A stretch of 33,244 nucleotides of DNA from Pedobacter miscanthi. Lineage in GTDB: Bacteria; Bacteroidota; Bacteroidia; Sphingobacteriales; Sphingobacteriaceae. This document shows, in pieces, positions 18,291-26,321 of the stretch. The DNA is taken from assembly GCF_003315595.1 (NCBI RefSeq), contig NZ_QNQU01000038.1:1-33244 (forward strand), in the 5' to 3' direction. The translations under genes were made by a program, and so were the position numbers. Below the pieces are notes generated by a model, which did no database searches, was not told where the DNA came from, and was given only the letters and a program-made list of their open reading frames with translations. The number at the start of each line of letters is the position of its first letter. Within the stretch, counting starts at the first letter, position 1.

Positions 18291-18376
18291 CGTCATCTCG
18301 ACCGGAGCATCGCGGAGTGGAGAGATCTGTCTCGAGGTAGATTTCTCGGCTACGTTGCACTCCGCTCGAAATGACG
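18291..18376. repeat. 86-bp imperfect palindromic element
   Basis: The left arm starts CGTCATCTCGACCGGAGC; the right arm ends GCTCGAAATGACG. Arms of about 38 bases are imperfect inverted repeats, including AGATCT and AGATTT near the centre. It directly follows the tandem array and has end sequences like the outer element at 10986-11182. It is probably a short non-coding interspersed repeat. Location between convergent genes suits a neutral insertion site or a bidirectional terminator. Confidence 0.7.
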
Positions 18377-18407
18377 ATTTTTCGAATGTTTACCATCCGC
18401 AGGAATT

Positions 18408-18480
18408 GACTCCCGACTCCGGACTAAGGACTTTGGACTCAAATCCATCTTCCATTATCCATTTTACATTATCCATCATC
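18408..18480. repeat. Degenerate GGACT and TCCATTA short repeats at the HTCS gene end
   Basis: Two low-complexity tracts: GACTCC/GGACT variants at 18408-18440 and TCCATTATCC/TTACATTATCC variants at 18451-18480. The second tract contains the HTCS stop codon (18469-18471), so the last codons of that gene are made of the repeat. Confidence 0.6.
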
Positions 18481-21400
18481 CCCGTTCATAACCTCCCGCG
18501 GGCTCTTCCCGAACTGTTTCTTAAACTCCCTGCTGAAATATTTCGGATCGTTAAACCCCACCTGATAGGCCACTTCGTAAATGGTAAACCTGTTCAGCTT
18601 AAATAACTCCATGGCTTTTTTTAAGCGGATCGATTTCACAAAATCATTTACCGAAAGGTTAGTGAGCTGTCTGATTTTTTTGTAAAGTACCGGTTTGCTC
18701 ATGCCAATCATCGAGGCCAGTTCCGAAACCCCGAAATCTTCGTCGGCAATGTGCTGATCGATGTAACCCAGCAGTTTTTGCATAAAAGCCTCGTCGATGG
18801 CATTAATGGTAAGGTCTTTAGGAGCCAGGTGGATGTGTTTCAAAAACTTCTGGCGCATTACCTCTCGCGACATGAGTAAATTGCGCACGTTCAGCAAAAG
18901 CAGCTCCGGACTAAAAGGTTTGGTGATATAGGCATCGGCGCCGGTTTCTAAACCGCTTACCTGATGGATATGCGAAGAACGGGCAGTAAGAATGATTACC
19001 GGAATATGGCTGGTGCGCTCATCCTGTTTAAGCCTGCTGCAAAGTTCAATGCCATCCATTACCGGCATCATAATATCGCAGATAATCAGGTCGGGAAGCA
19101 TTTCTACAGCCGTTTCCCAGCCCAGTAATCCGTTTTCACTTTCGGCAACCTGGTAGTTATTGCCCACCAGGGTTGTAATTAATGATCTGATTTCGCTATT
19201 ATCTTCCACTACCAGAATGGTTTCTGTAGCAGGATCTGTTTGTTTTTCGGGATTTGAAACCGTTATCCCTTTTTCTTCCTGCTGGGCATAAAGGTTAGGG
19301 TGGGCTGGGTAATCTTTTATACCATCAAAAAGTGCGGTTTTAAAGTGCGATTTCCCTTTTTTCAGTTTCACCGAAAATCTGGTAAAACCACGTAACCCGT
19401 TTTCTGCTGCGCTGCTTTCAACCGAAATATTTCCCTGGTGTTCCTCAACAATCGCTTTGGATAGTGCAAGGCCGATACCCGAACCAATGTGGCTCTGCTG
19501 TTCATCTACCTGGAAATAATCGCTGAACAAACCTTTCAGGCTTTCGGGAGGGATGCCCACACCGTTATCCGAAATGCTGATGCTTACCTCTTCATCCGAT
19601 TCGGTAACAGAGACAGAAATCAGTCCACCTTTATCACAGAATTTAAAGGCATTGGATAGCAGGTTGAACAATACTTTTTCGAGTTGCCGTTTATCAAAAA
19701 ACAGGCAGATGTTTTCTTTATCATGTATAAATTCATATTGAATGCCATTGGTTTGTGCCAGATGGGAGAAAGAAATAAAAATTTCATTAATAAATCCGAT
19801 AATATCATCTTCAGTAACATGTAGCGTAAGGTGCCCGGTTTCGGCTTTTCTAAAATCCATCAATTCCGTAATCAAACGCATTAACCTGTTGGCGTTGTTT
19901 TTTATCGGAACAATCTGGTGGTTAAGTTCAGTGTCTGTTTGGTATTGTTTGGCAAGGTTTTCTAAAGGACCCAGAATTAATGTAAGTGGCGTTCTGATTT
20001 CGTGGGCTACATAAGTAAAGAAATTCAGTTTCATTTTCTGGATATCTTCGGTACGTTTTAACAGTGCACGCACAAAAAGGTAACGCACAATGAGGAACAA
20101 TAAGCCCGAAAAGAAAGCCAGATAAATGAGGTAAGCCCACCAGGTTGCCCAAAAGGGTGGGAGTATGGTAATCTTTATCGAGGCGGCTTTACCACCCGGA
20201 TTTCCGTCGTTATTATTCCCTGTAACCGTAAAAGTATAATTGCCCGAAGGCAGGTCGGCATAACTTACGCTGGGGATATCCGTTTTTGTCCAGTTTTTAC
20301 TATGGCCTTTAAGGATATAACTGTAGCTGTTTTTTTCGGGTTTAATATAGTTTAGCAGCGCAAAATCAAGGGTAAAATTATTCTGGTCGTGTTTGAAAGC
20401 AATTTGCGGGGCATTTTTAATGTCTTCCTTTAATATGCCATCAGAACCATTTACTGCAACAGGCTGGTTAAAGAGTTTGAGCCCGGTAAAAGTAACCGGC
20501 GCTATGTTTTTGTTGATGTTGATCTGACCCGGATAAAAAGCCGTTAAACCATCGTATCCGCCAAAAAACAGCTGACCATGACTATCTTTTAAAAAAGACC
20601 TGACGTTAAAATCGTTTCCTGCAAGTCCGTCGCTTTTGGTGTAATTGATGAACTTTCCTGTTCCGGTAAGCAGTTTGGATAAACCTTTATCGGTACTGAT
20701 CCACAAATTATTTTCTTCATCTTCTATCACACCAAATACATTGCTATTGGGCAGGCCATCTTTTTCATTATAATTCCTGAATTTTCTGCTCTTATTGTCG
20801 AAGATGCTCAATCCTCCCAAAGCTGTTCCGATACAGATATTTCCGTTTTGCAACTGCATGATGCAATTGATGTATTCTGACTTTAAACCTTTGGTTTTAT
20901 TCTGATCATAAGCCGTAATTCTTTTCGATGCTGGATTATAGGCATATAATCCAGCCCTGGTACCAATCCAGAGGTTTTTAGCCCGGTCCTCAAAAATCAC
21001 CTCAATGTATTTATTCTTCAAACTTTTTTCTACGATGCTTTTAACCGTGGTGCCGGCATAAAGCCCATTGGTTTTTTTCAGGGTAGATAAACCATCTCTC
21101 GAACCTACCCAAACCACGCCTTTATTGTCTTCTGTTATCGCGATCACTTCGGCACTGCTGGGTGTATTTTTTACATCTTTTACATTGATTATTTTCCTGA
21201 AATTATGGCTGGTTGCACTAAATACATAAAGCCCCCCTCGGTGTGTACCCACCAATAATTGTCCGGCTTTATTGAGGCACAAGGTTTTAATCAGGTTCGA
21301 ATTCAGTCCGTTGATGTTACTAGGTTCCGATTTGTAATACTGAAAAGTATGATTGCTGCGGTTTATATAATTTAAGCCACCACCTTCGGTACCAATCCAG

Positions 21401-22545
21401 AGATTATGCGACTGATCTTCGACCATGGCACTCACAATATTGCTGCTTAAACCCTGTTGTTTTTTCGAATTGCGGTACACCGTAAATGGCGTGGCAGAGG
21501 GATAAACCACATTAACACCTTTATAAAAGGTACCTACATACATCGAACCGTTTAAATCCTGGAAAATGCTATGGATAGAATTTTGGCTTAATCCGCTGTT
21601 TTGTTCAGGATCGTAACGGTAATTGCTGAATTTACGCGTATTGGGATCGAGGATACTCAATCCTTCCTGTGTACCAATCCAGATGTTGCCGGCTTTATCG
21701 CAGGTAAGCTTGCGGATATCGTTATTTACAATGGAGTTAACATCTGTAGCACTGGTTTGATAACGGGTAAAGGTTTGATGTTTATAATCGAATAAGTTTA
21801 AACCGTTGTAAGTGCCCAGCCAGAGTCGTTTTTGTTTATCGATGACGATACTTTTCACCGCATTGGAACTGATGCTGGTCGGATCGTTGGGCTTGTGCCT
21901 GAAAATTTCGAACCGGTATTTGCCATTTTTCTGATAAATACGCACCAAACCATTAAATGTGCCTGCCCAGAGGTTCTGCTGGTCATCTTTAAAAACCGAA
22001 AGAATAAGGTTTATGCCTGTTTTCCGTTCGGGCCGGTCGAAAAGAAATTTTTTGAAAATCTGTTTTTCCGCATTTACGACTAAGTTGATCCCATTGTAAG
22101 TGCCGATCCAGATATTTTGCTGAGGATCTTCATAAACACATTCTACCGAATCGCAGCTGAAAGATTTTGCCGAACTTTTTTTATTGATCCTGATAAAACG
22201 ATCGCCTTTTTCATCGTAAAGATTTAACCCGTTTTCGGTACCTACCCATAAACGCCCTTTACTATCGCTCAATAGCGTGGTAATTACATTATCCGAAATG
22301 CTGTTCCGGTTGTCGGAACTGCTATTATATATTTTAAAGCGGTAGCCATCGTAACGGTTTAGCCCGTGCCGGGTACCCATCCATATCAGCTGGTTTTTAT
22401 CCTGTGCAATGGCCATTACCGAATTTTGCGACAGGCCGTTTTCCATGCTAAGGTGGTTAAATACAATTGGCTTTTGTGCATACAGGGATGTGCATATCAA
22501 AAGCAGCAGGCAGAATCCTATTGCGCTAAAACGCAGCTTTATCAT
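18469..22545 (-). CDS. Hybrid two-component system sensor/regulator (HTCS)
   Basis: Single-protein signal transduction system of 1358 aa, typical of Bacteroidota glycan loci. A signal peptide (about 1-24, ending SLYAQ) leads a periplasmic sensor of roughly a dozen or more two-component regulator propeller repeats, each with an IWIGT-x-x-GLN-type core, followed by a Y_Y_Y domain at about 735-797. One membrane helix (about 803-823) leads to HisKA with H848 in AHEIRTPLTL, an HATPase domain with N-box FNLLSNAFKF and G-box GSGIGLALS, a receiver domain with E1114/D1115, phospho-acceptor D1157 and K1209, and a C-terminal AraC-type DNA-binding domain (about 1255-1355). All key residues are present. 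It is divergent from the CHRD-SusCD-SusCD operon, the usual arrangement with its target, and convergent with the enzyme cluster, which it might also control. Confidence 0.96.
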   Translation of the reverse strand: MIKLRFSAIGFCLLLLICTSLYAQKPIVFNHLSMENGLSQNSVMAIAQDKNQLIWMGTRHGLNRYDGYRFKIYNSSSDNRNSISDNVITTLLSDSKGRLWVGTENGLNLYDEKGDRFIRINKKSSAKSFSCDSVECVYEDPQQNIWIGTYNGINLVVNAEKQIFKKFLFDRPERKTGINLILSVFKDDQQNLWAGTFNGLVRIYQKNGKYRFEIFRHKPNDPTSISSNAVKSIVIDKQKRLWLGTYNGLNLFDYKHQTFTRYQTSATDVNSIVNNDIRKLTCDKAGNIWIGTQEGLSILDPNTRKFSNYRYDPEQNSGLSQNSIHSIFQDLNGSMYVGTFYKGVNVVYPSATPFTVYRNSKKQQGLSSNIVSAMVEDQSHNLWIGTEGGGLNYINRSNHTFQYYKSEPSNINGLNSNLIKTLCLNKAGQLLVGTHRGGLYVFSATSHNFRKIINVKDVKNTPSSAEVIAITEDNKGVVWVGSRDGLSTLKKTNGLYAGTTVKSIVEKSLKNKYIEVIFEDRAKNLWIGTRAGLYAYNPASKRITAYDQNKTKGLKSEYINCIMQLQNGNICIGTALGGLSIFDNKSRKFRNYNEKDGLPNSNVFGVIEDEENNLWISTDKGLSKLLTGTGKFINYTKSDGLAGNDFNVRSFLKDSHGQLFFGGYDGLTAFYPGQININKNIAPVTFTGLKLFNQPVAVNGSDGILKEDIKNAPQIAFKHDQNNFTLDFALLNYIKPEKNSYSYILKGHSKNWTKTDIPSVSYADLPSGNYTFTVTGNNNDGNPGGKAASIKITILPPFWATWWAYLIYLAFFSGLLFLIVRYLFVRALLKRTEDIQKMKLNFFTYVAHEIRTPLTLILGPLENLAKQYQTDTELNHQIVPIKNNANRLMRLITELMDFRKAETGHLTLHVTEDDIIGFINEIFISFSHLAQTNGIQYEFIHDKENICLFFDKRQLEKVLFNLLSNAFKFCDKGGLISVSVTESDEEVSISISDNGVGIPPESLKGLFSDYFQVDEQQSHIGSGIGLALSKAIVEEHQGNISVESSAAENGLRGFTRFSVKLKKGKSHFKTALFDGIKDYPAHPNLYAQQEEKGITVSNPEKQTDPATETILVVEDNSEIRSLITTLVGNNYQVAESENGLLGWETAVEMLPDLIICDIMMPVMDGIELCSRLKQDERTSHIPVIILTARSSHIHQVSGLETGADAYITKPFSPELLLLNVRNLLMSREVMRQKFLKHIHLAPKDLTINAIDEAFMQKLLGYIDQHIADEDFGVSELASMIGMSKPVLYKKIRQLTNLSVNDFVKSIRLKKAMELFKLNRFTIYEVAYQVGFNDPKYFSREFKKQFGKSPREVMNGDDG

Positions 22546-22987
22546 TTTGGTTTTTTTATTTGGGATCGTTGTATTTCACTTTAAATATAGTGCGAATTGA
22601 TTAAAAACCGGCAGAATTGACGTTTTTCTACCCTTTCATTTACAATTTTCGACCTTTTTCATTTTTCACCCCGCTAGTTTTGGATATGTCAATTCAAGGT
22701 GTTTAAAGCAACAATCACCAACAGTAACTAACCATTACTGTAATTGGCTTAACCAAATTTAACTAACAACCAAAGCTGTAGCTAAGCTGATATCAACCCA
22801 TCAGTTAGCCAACAGCGAGTATTAACCAAACCAACCATGAAACAAAAACTACTTTCACCAGAAGCAGTGCCTTTAGCGTTTAGGAGTTTAACGGCAGTGC
22901 GCCGGCAGCATCTGTCTGTGCAAAATCATCAGCCAAAACGGATGAAAAACTAAACCGCCATCCTTAAACAATCAACACCTAAAGTTT
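22546..22987. promoter_or_regulatory. Divergent regulatory region with two small stem-loops
   Basis: A 442-base region between HTCS and the CHRD gene. It should hold both promoters and HTCS binding sites. ACAGTAA (22721-22727) and TTACTGT (22735-22741) form a perfect 7-bp inverted repeat. GCTAAGCTGA (22781-22790) and TCAGTTAGC (22801-22809) form a 9-bp stem with one bulge. TTAACCAAA occurs twice (around 22749 and 22822). I see no clear -33/-7 promoter pair on either strand. A 38-codon ORF occupies 22837-22953 and is listed separately. Confidence 0.5.
22837..22953 (+). CDS. Possible 38-aa leader ORF upstream of the CHRD-SusCD operon
   Basis: An ATG-to-TAA ORF of 38 codons, rich in Lys, Arg, Gln and His near its end (QNHQPKRMKN), ending 34 bases before the CHRD gene. 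It has no recognised family. It parallels the 31-codon ORF at 3009-3104 in position, and both carry AGCAGTGC 26 bases after the ATG, giving Ala10-Val11 in each. It could be a leader peptide or an RNA element that happens to be open. Confidence 0.3.
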   Translation: MKQKLLSPEAVPLAFRSLTAVRRQHLSVQNHQPKRMKN

Positions 22988-23455
22988 ATGAACCTATTTA
23001 CATTGAAAAGGCATTGCCTGATGCCTGCGCTTGCGCTGCTGTTTTTTAGCTCCTGCAAAAAAGACACCTATACCTCCGATGTTTTTGTAAAAAAACAATG
23101 GAAGGTAGACCTGTCTGCATCGAAAGTTTTGCCCGCCATTAGTGGCAGAACAGACCACGCCGTAGCGATGGTATACCTGATGGATAACATGGAAGTGCAT
23201 TACGATATTTATTTTGATAAGGCACTCGAAAATAATGATGCCCCCGGAAATGCCAAAATCTTTCTGGGTACCGAAACCACTTCAGGTGCAGTTTTTATTG
23301 ATTTAAAAACACCTGCCTTTAATGCTGAGCGCGAATCGTCGGGATCGGTACCTGTTGATGCTGCAACAGCTTCAAAACTGCAGAGCGAAAAAATATACCT
23401 GCAGATTTCTTCTGCCCAGCAACCGAATGGCCTGGTGCGCGGACAGCTTAACTAA
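22988..23455 (+). CDS. CHRD-domain lipoprotein
   Basis: Small predicted lipoprotein of 155 aa with lipobox FFSSC (Cys about 23) followed by KK. Residues about 38-155 match the CHRD (chordin) domain pattern: it opens VDLSASKVLPA, has a central beta-rich part with AKIFLGTETTSGAVFIDL, and closes with the family-typical PNGLVRGQL. CHRD domains are widespread in bacteria, but their role is poorly known; immunoglobulin-like ligand or surface interaction is assumed. It is the first gene of the operon, 20 bases before the SusC start, so it may act at the surface with the SusCD complexes. Length is normal for a single-domain CHRD protein. Confidence 0.82.
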   Translation: MNLFTLKRHCLMPALALLFFSSCKKDTYTSDVFVKKQWKVDLSASKVLPAISGRTDHAVAMVYLMDNMEVHYDIYFDKALENNDAPGNAKIFLGTETTSGAVFIDLKTPAFNAERESSGSVPVDAATASKLQSEKIYLQISSAQQPNGLVRGQLN

Positions 23456-23475
23456 AGAAACCTAAACCAAACAAA

Positions 23476-26310
23476 ATGATTAAAACAATTACTTTTCAAG
23501 ATCGGGTGCCGGGTTTCAGAACATTATGGATAGGCTGTTTGCTTTTTGCAACAGGTAATAATATGCTGTATGCCCAAAAAGCTAACGACTCGCTGGTAAA
23601 AGATTCTGTGATGGCAAAACTGCCCTTGCAAAACAGGCACGTAGACCAATGGTTTAAAACCATTTCCAAACTCCGCAATGTTGCCGGTACCACCACCATT
23701 TATAATGAAGATGTAAATACCACACCGGTATCGGATGTTACCAATGCCATTTCCGGAAGAATTCCCGGTTTATACAGTAACCGAAGTTCGGGCCGCACCG
23801 GTCCGCTTTTCGATGTTTCTTCTTTTACGCTTCGTGGTCAGTCGCCGCTCATTGTGGTAGATGGGGTAATACGTTCCTTTACCAGCTTCAACCTGGATGA
23901 TATCAAAAGCATTACCGTATTAAAAGATGCGGTTTCGGCCAATATGTACGGTTTAAGGTCTTCGGGTGGTATTGTGTACATCACCACTAAAGATAAATCG
24001 CTGGATAAACCTTTCGAACTCAATTTTTCGGCACAATACGGCGTGCTGAACCAGTTTAAAAGACCAAATTTTATTACCGGTGGCAATTATGCCGAGCTGT
24101 ACAACGAAGCACAGCAGAATACTTTCCCCGGCGCCACGCCAACTTATCCGGCAGATGTAATTGCTGCCTATAAAAACGGAACCAATAATCCCTTTTTACA
24201 GCCTAATAATGATTGGTACAACAGCATTTATAAAAAGAATGCCGCACAGCAGCGTTATGCCATTAATGCTGCCGGAAACGGTAAAAACTACCGCTATTAT
24301 ACTTCTGTGGAGCATTTCAGCCAGGGCGGAAATTTTATTTCTGGTCCGGATAATAGCTACGAAACCACCAACTATTACAAGCGCTACAACTTAAGGACCA
24401 ATGCACAGATCGATTTTAATGATAATATTCAGCTGGGGCTGAACATTTTTGCTTCGATAGAAAATAGCAACGAACCGGGTACGCTTGCTTCGAACATTAT
24501 GAACAGCATCTTTCAGACATCACCGCTGGGTTATCCTGCAAAAAATCCCGATGGAAGTTATGGCGGCAGCAGTCAGTATACCAACAACATTTTGGCCAGT
24601 ACCATTGCTTCGGGTTATAACAGCTTTAACGAGCGTTCCTTAAACGCCGATGTAAGTTTAAAATTTAAGCTTGATGACATTACGAAAGGATTATGGGCAA
24701 AAGGTTTGTTATCGATCAATAATTATTACCTGCAAACCATTTCGCGGAATAAAACTTTTGCCGTTTATTATCCAATTACCACGGGCACCACTACCAGTTA
24801 TACCAAAGTGGGCAGTGATGGTACCATTATTGCCAATAGCGGTGCACCAACTTTGGGCACGCAGAACAAACAAACTTTTGTTAACGGTTTGCTGGGTTAT
24901 GATAAAACCTTTGGTAAAAGCACCCTGAATGTGCTGGGTACCTTTAACCTCACCAACCTGATCGATTCTTATACCCAGCTCAACCAGATTTATCAGAATG
25001 CAGGCATTACCGCCAATTACGATTTCGATCAGAAATACCTGGCAGAAGTATCAATGGTTTACAGTGGCTACAACCGCTATGCACCAGGTAAAAGATGGGG
25101 CTTTTTACCATCGGCAGGTTTAGGATGGATACTTTCTAAAGAAGATTGGTTTAACGATAAAGTGGTTAATTTCTTAAAAATACGCGGAAGCGTGGGCGAA
25201 ACCGCCTGGGCCGATCCGGGGAATTATTATACCTATTTACAGAATTATACCATCGGAATAACCGGTTATAACTTTGGTGCTACGGCTACTGCGGTTTCCG
25301 GTAGTTTGGAAAATGCTTTAAAAAATCCAAACATTACCTGGGAGAAAGCTTTAAAGTTAGATGCCGGGATTGAAGCACAGTTTTTAAAGAACCGTTTGAA
25401 TGTAGAGGTTAATTATTACAATAATAAATTTACCGACGAGCTGATTACACCGGCAAACGGTTATGCTTCGGGCATTATCGGCCAAACTTATCCAACCGTT
25501 AACGGTGGAAGTACCCGGTACAATGGACTGGAAGCAACTGTTCAGTTCGCCGATCGAAGCAAAGATTTTTCTTACTTCGTTAAGGGCAATTTTACCTACG
25601 CCAAAAACAAGGTGATTAGTTTACAGGAAGGTAATTATCCTTACCCATGGATGTACAGGGCAGGCCAGCCCGTTGCCACTTTTGGTTACGAGGCCATCGG
25701 ATTTTATCAGGTAGGTGAGGATATCAGCAAAACCGCTAATATTCCCGGTTATACCCCAAGTCCGGGTGATATCAAATACAAAGACCTGAACAACGATGGT
25801 GTAATCAACTTTTTGGATACCAAAGCGCTTAATACCCGTCCGCTTTTCATTTTTGGTTTAAACTTCGGTTTTGGCTACAAAGGTTTCGATTTTAATGCAT
25901 TGATTGAGGGCAGGTTACCAAGGGAGATTTATTATAATCCATCGTCAATGCTGGCCTTTAGCAACGGTTATGGTTATGTGCTCGATTATACGACGGAAAA
26001 CCGCTGGACGCCACAGAATCCGGTGAATGCAACGCTGCCACGTTTAACCCTCGGCAACAATACTTATAATACCCAAACCTCGAGCTTTTGGTACAGAAGG
26101 GCCGATTATATCCGCCTTAAAAATGTAGAGATAGGTTATACCGTACCGGTTAAATTACTGGCAAGGGCGAAAATCAGCAACCTGCGGTTTTTTGTTAACG
26201 GATATAACCTCCTTACCTGGAGCAAACTCGATTATTTCGATCCCGAAACAGGCTTGTCAGGCTTTGCCAACTACCGCATTATCAATGGTGGTTTATCACT
26301 TAAACTATAA
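23476..26310 (+). CDS. SusC-like TonB-dependent transporter lacking the N-terminal domain
   Basis: SusC/RagA-family outer-membrane protein of 944 aa, about 100-150 residues shorter than the other two here. A signal peptide ends LYAQ (about residue 34). Residues 35-65 are a polar linker, and the plug starts directly at about 66 with TTTIYNEDVNTTPVSDVTNA; family signatures ITVLKDAVSANMYGL and SSGGIVYITTKD follow, then a barrel ending INGGLSLKL. The carboxypeptidase-regulatory-like domain is absent, and no EEVVV-type TonB box is seen. Since the signal peptide is intact this is a genuine architecture, not a wrong start. The SusD partner begins 11 bases downstream. The substrate is unknown. Confidence 0.93.
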   Translation: MIKTITFQDRVPGFRTLWIGCLLFATGNNMLYAQKANDSLVKDSVMAKLPLQNRHVDQWFKTISKLRNVAGTTTIYNEDVNTTPVSDVTNAISGRIPGLYSNRSSGRTGPLFDVSSFTLRGQSPLIVVDGVIRSFTSFNLDDIKSITVLKDAVSANMYGLRSSGGIVYITTKDKSLDKPFELNFSAQYGVLNQFKRPNFITGGNYAELYNEAQQNTFPGATPTYPADVIAAYKNGTNNPFLQPNNDWYNSIYKKNAAQQRYAINAAGNGKNYRYYTSVEHFSQGGNFISGPDNSYETTNYYKRYNLRTNAQIDFNDNIQLGLNIFASIENSNEPGTLASNIMNSIFQTSPLGYPAKNPDGSYGGSSQYTNNILASTIASGYNSFNERSLNADVSLKFKLDDITKGLWAKGLLSINNYYLQTISRNKTFAVYYPITTGTTTSYTKVGSDGTIIANSGAPTLGTQNKQTFVNGLLGYDKTFGKSTLNVLGTFNLTNLIDSYTQLNQIYQNAGITANYDFDQKYLAEVSMVYSGYNRYAPGKRWGFLPSAGLGWILSKEDWFNDKVVNFLKIRGSVGETAWADPGNYYTYLQNYTIGITGYNFGATATAVSGSLENALKNPNITWEKALKLDAGIEAQFLKNRLNVEVNYYNNKFTDELITPANGYASGIIGQTYPTVNGGSTRYNGLEATVQFADRSKDFSYFVKGNFTYAKNKVISLQEGNYPYPWMYRAGQPVATFGYEAIGFYQVGEDISKTANIPGYTPSPGDIKYKDLNNDGVINFLDTKALNTRPLFIFGLNFGFGYKGFDFNALIEGRLPREIYYNPSSMLAFSNGYGYVLDYTTENRWTPQNPVNATLPRLTLGNNTYNTQTSSFWYRRADYIRLKNVEIGYTVPVKLLARAKISNLRFFVNGYNLLTWSKLDYFDPETGLSGFANYRIINGGLSLKL

Positions 26311-26321
26311 GCGTATCCAAG

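Noticed and set aside
18355..18606. A + strand ORF at the end of the HTCS gene
   Set aside because: It is made of the palindromic element, short repeats and the antisense of the AraC domain.
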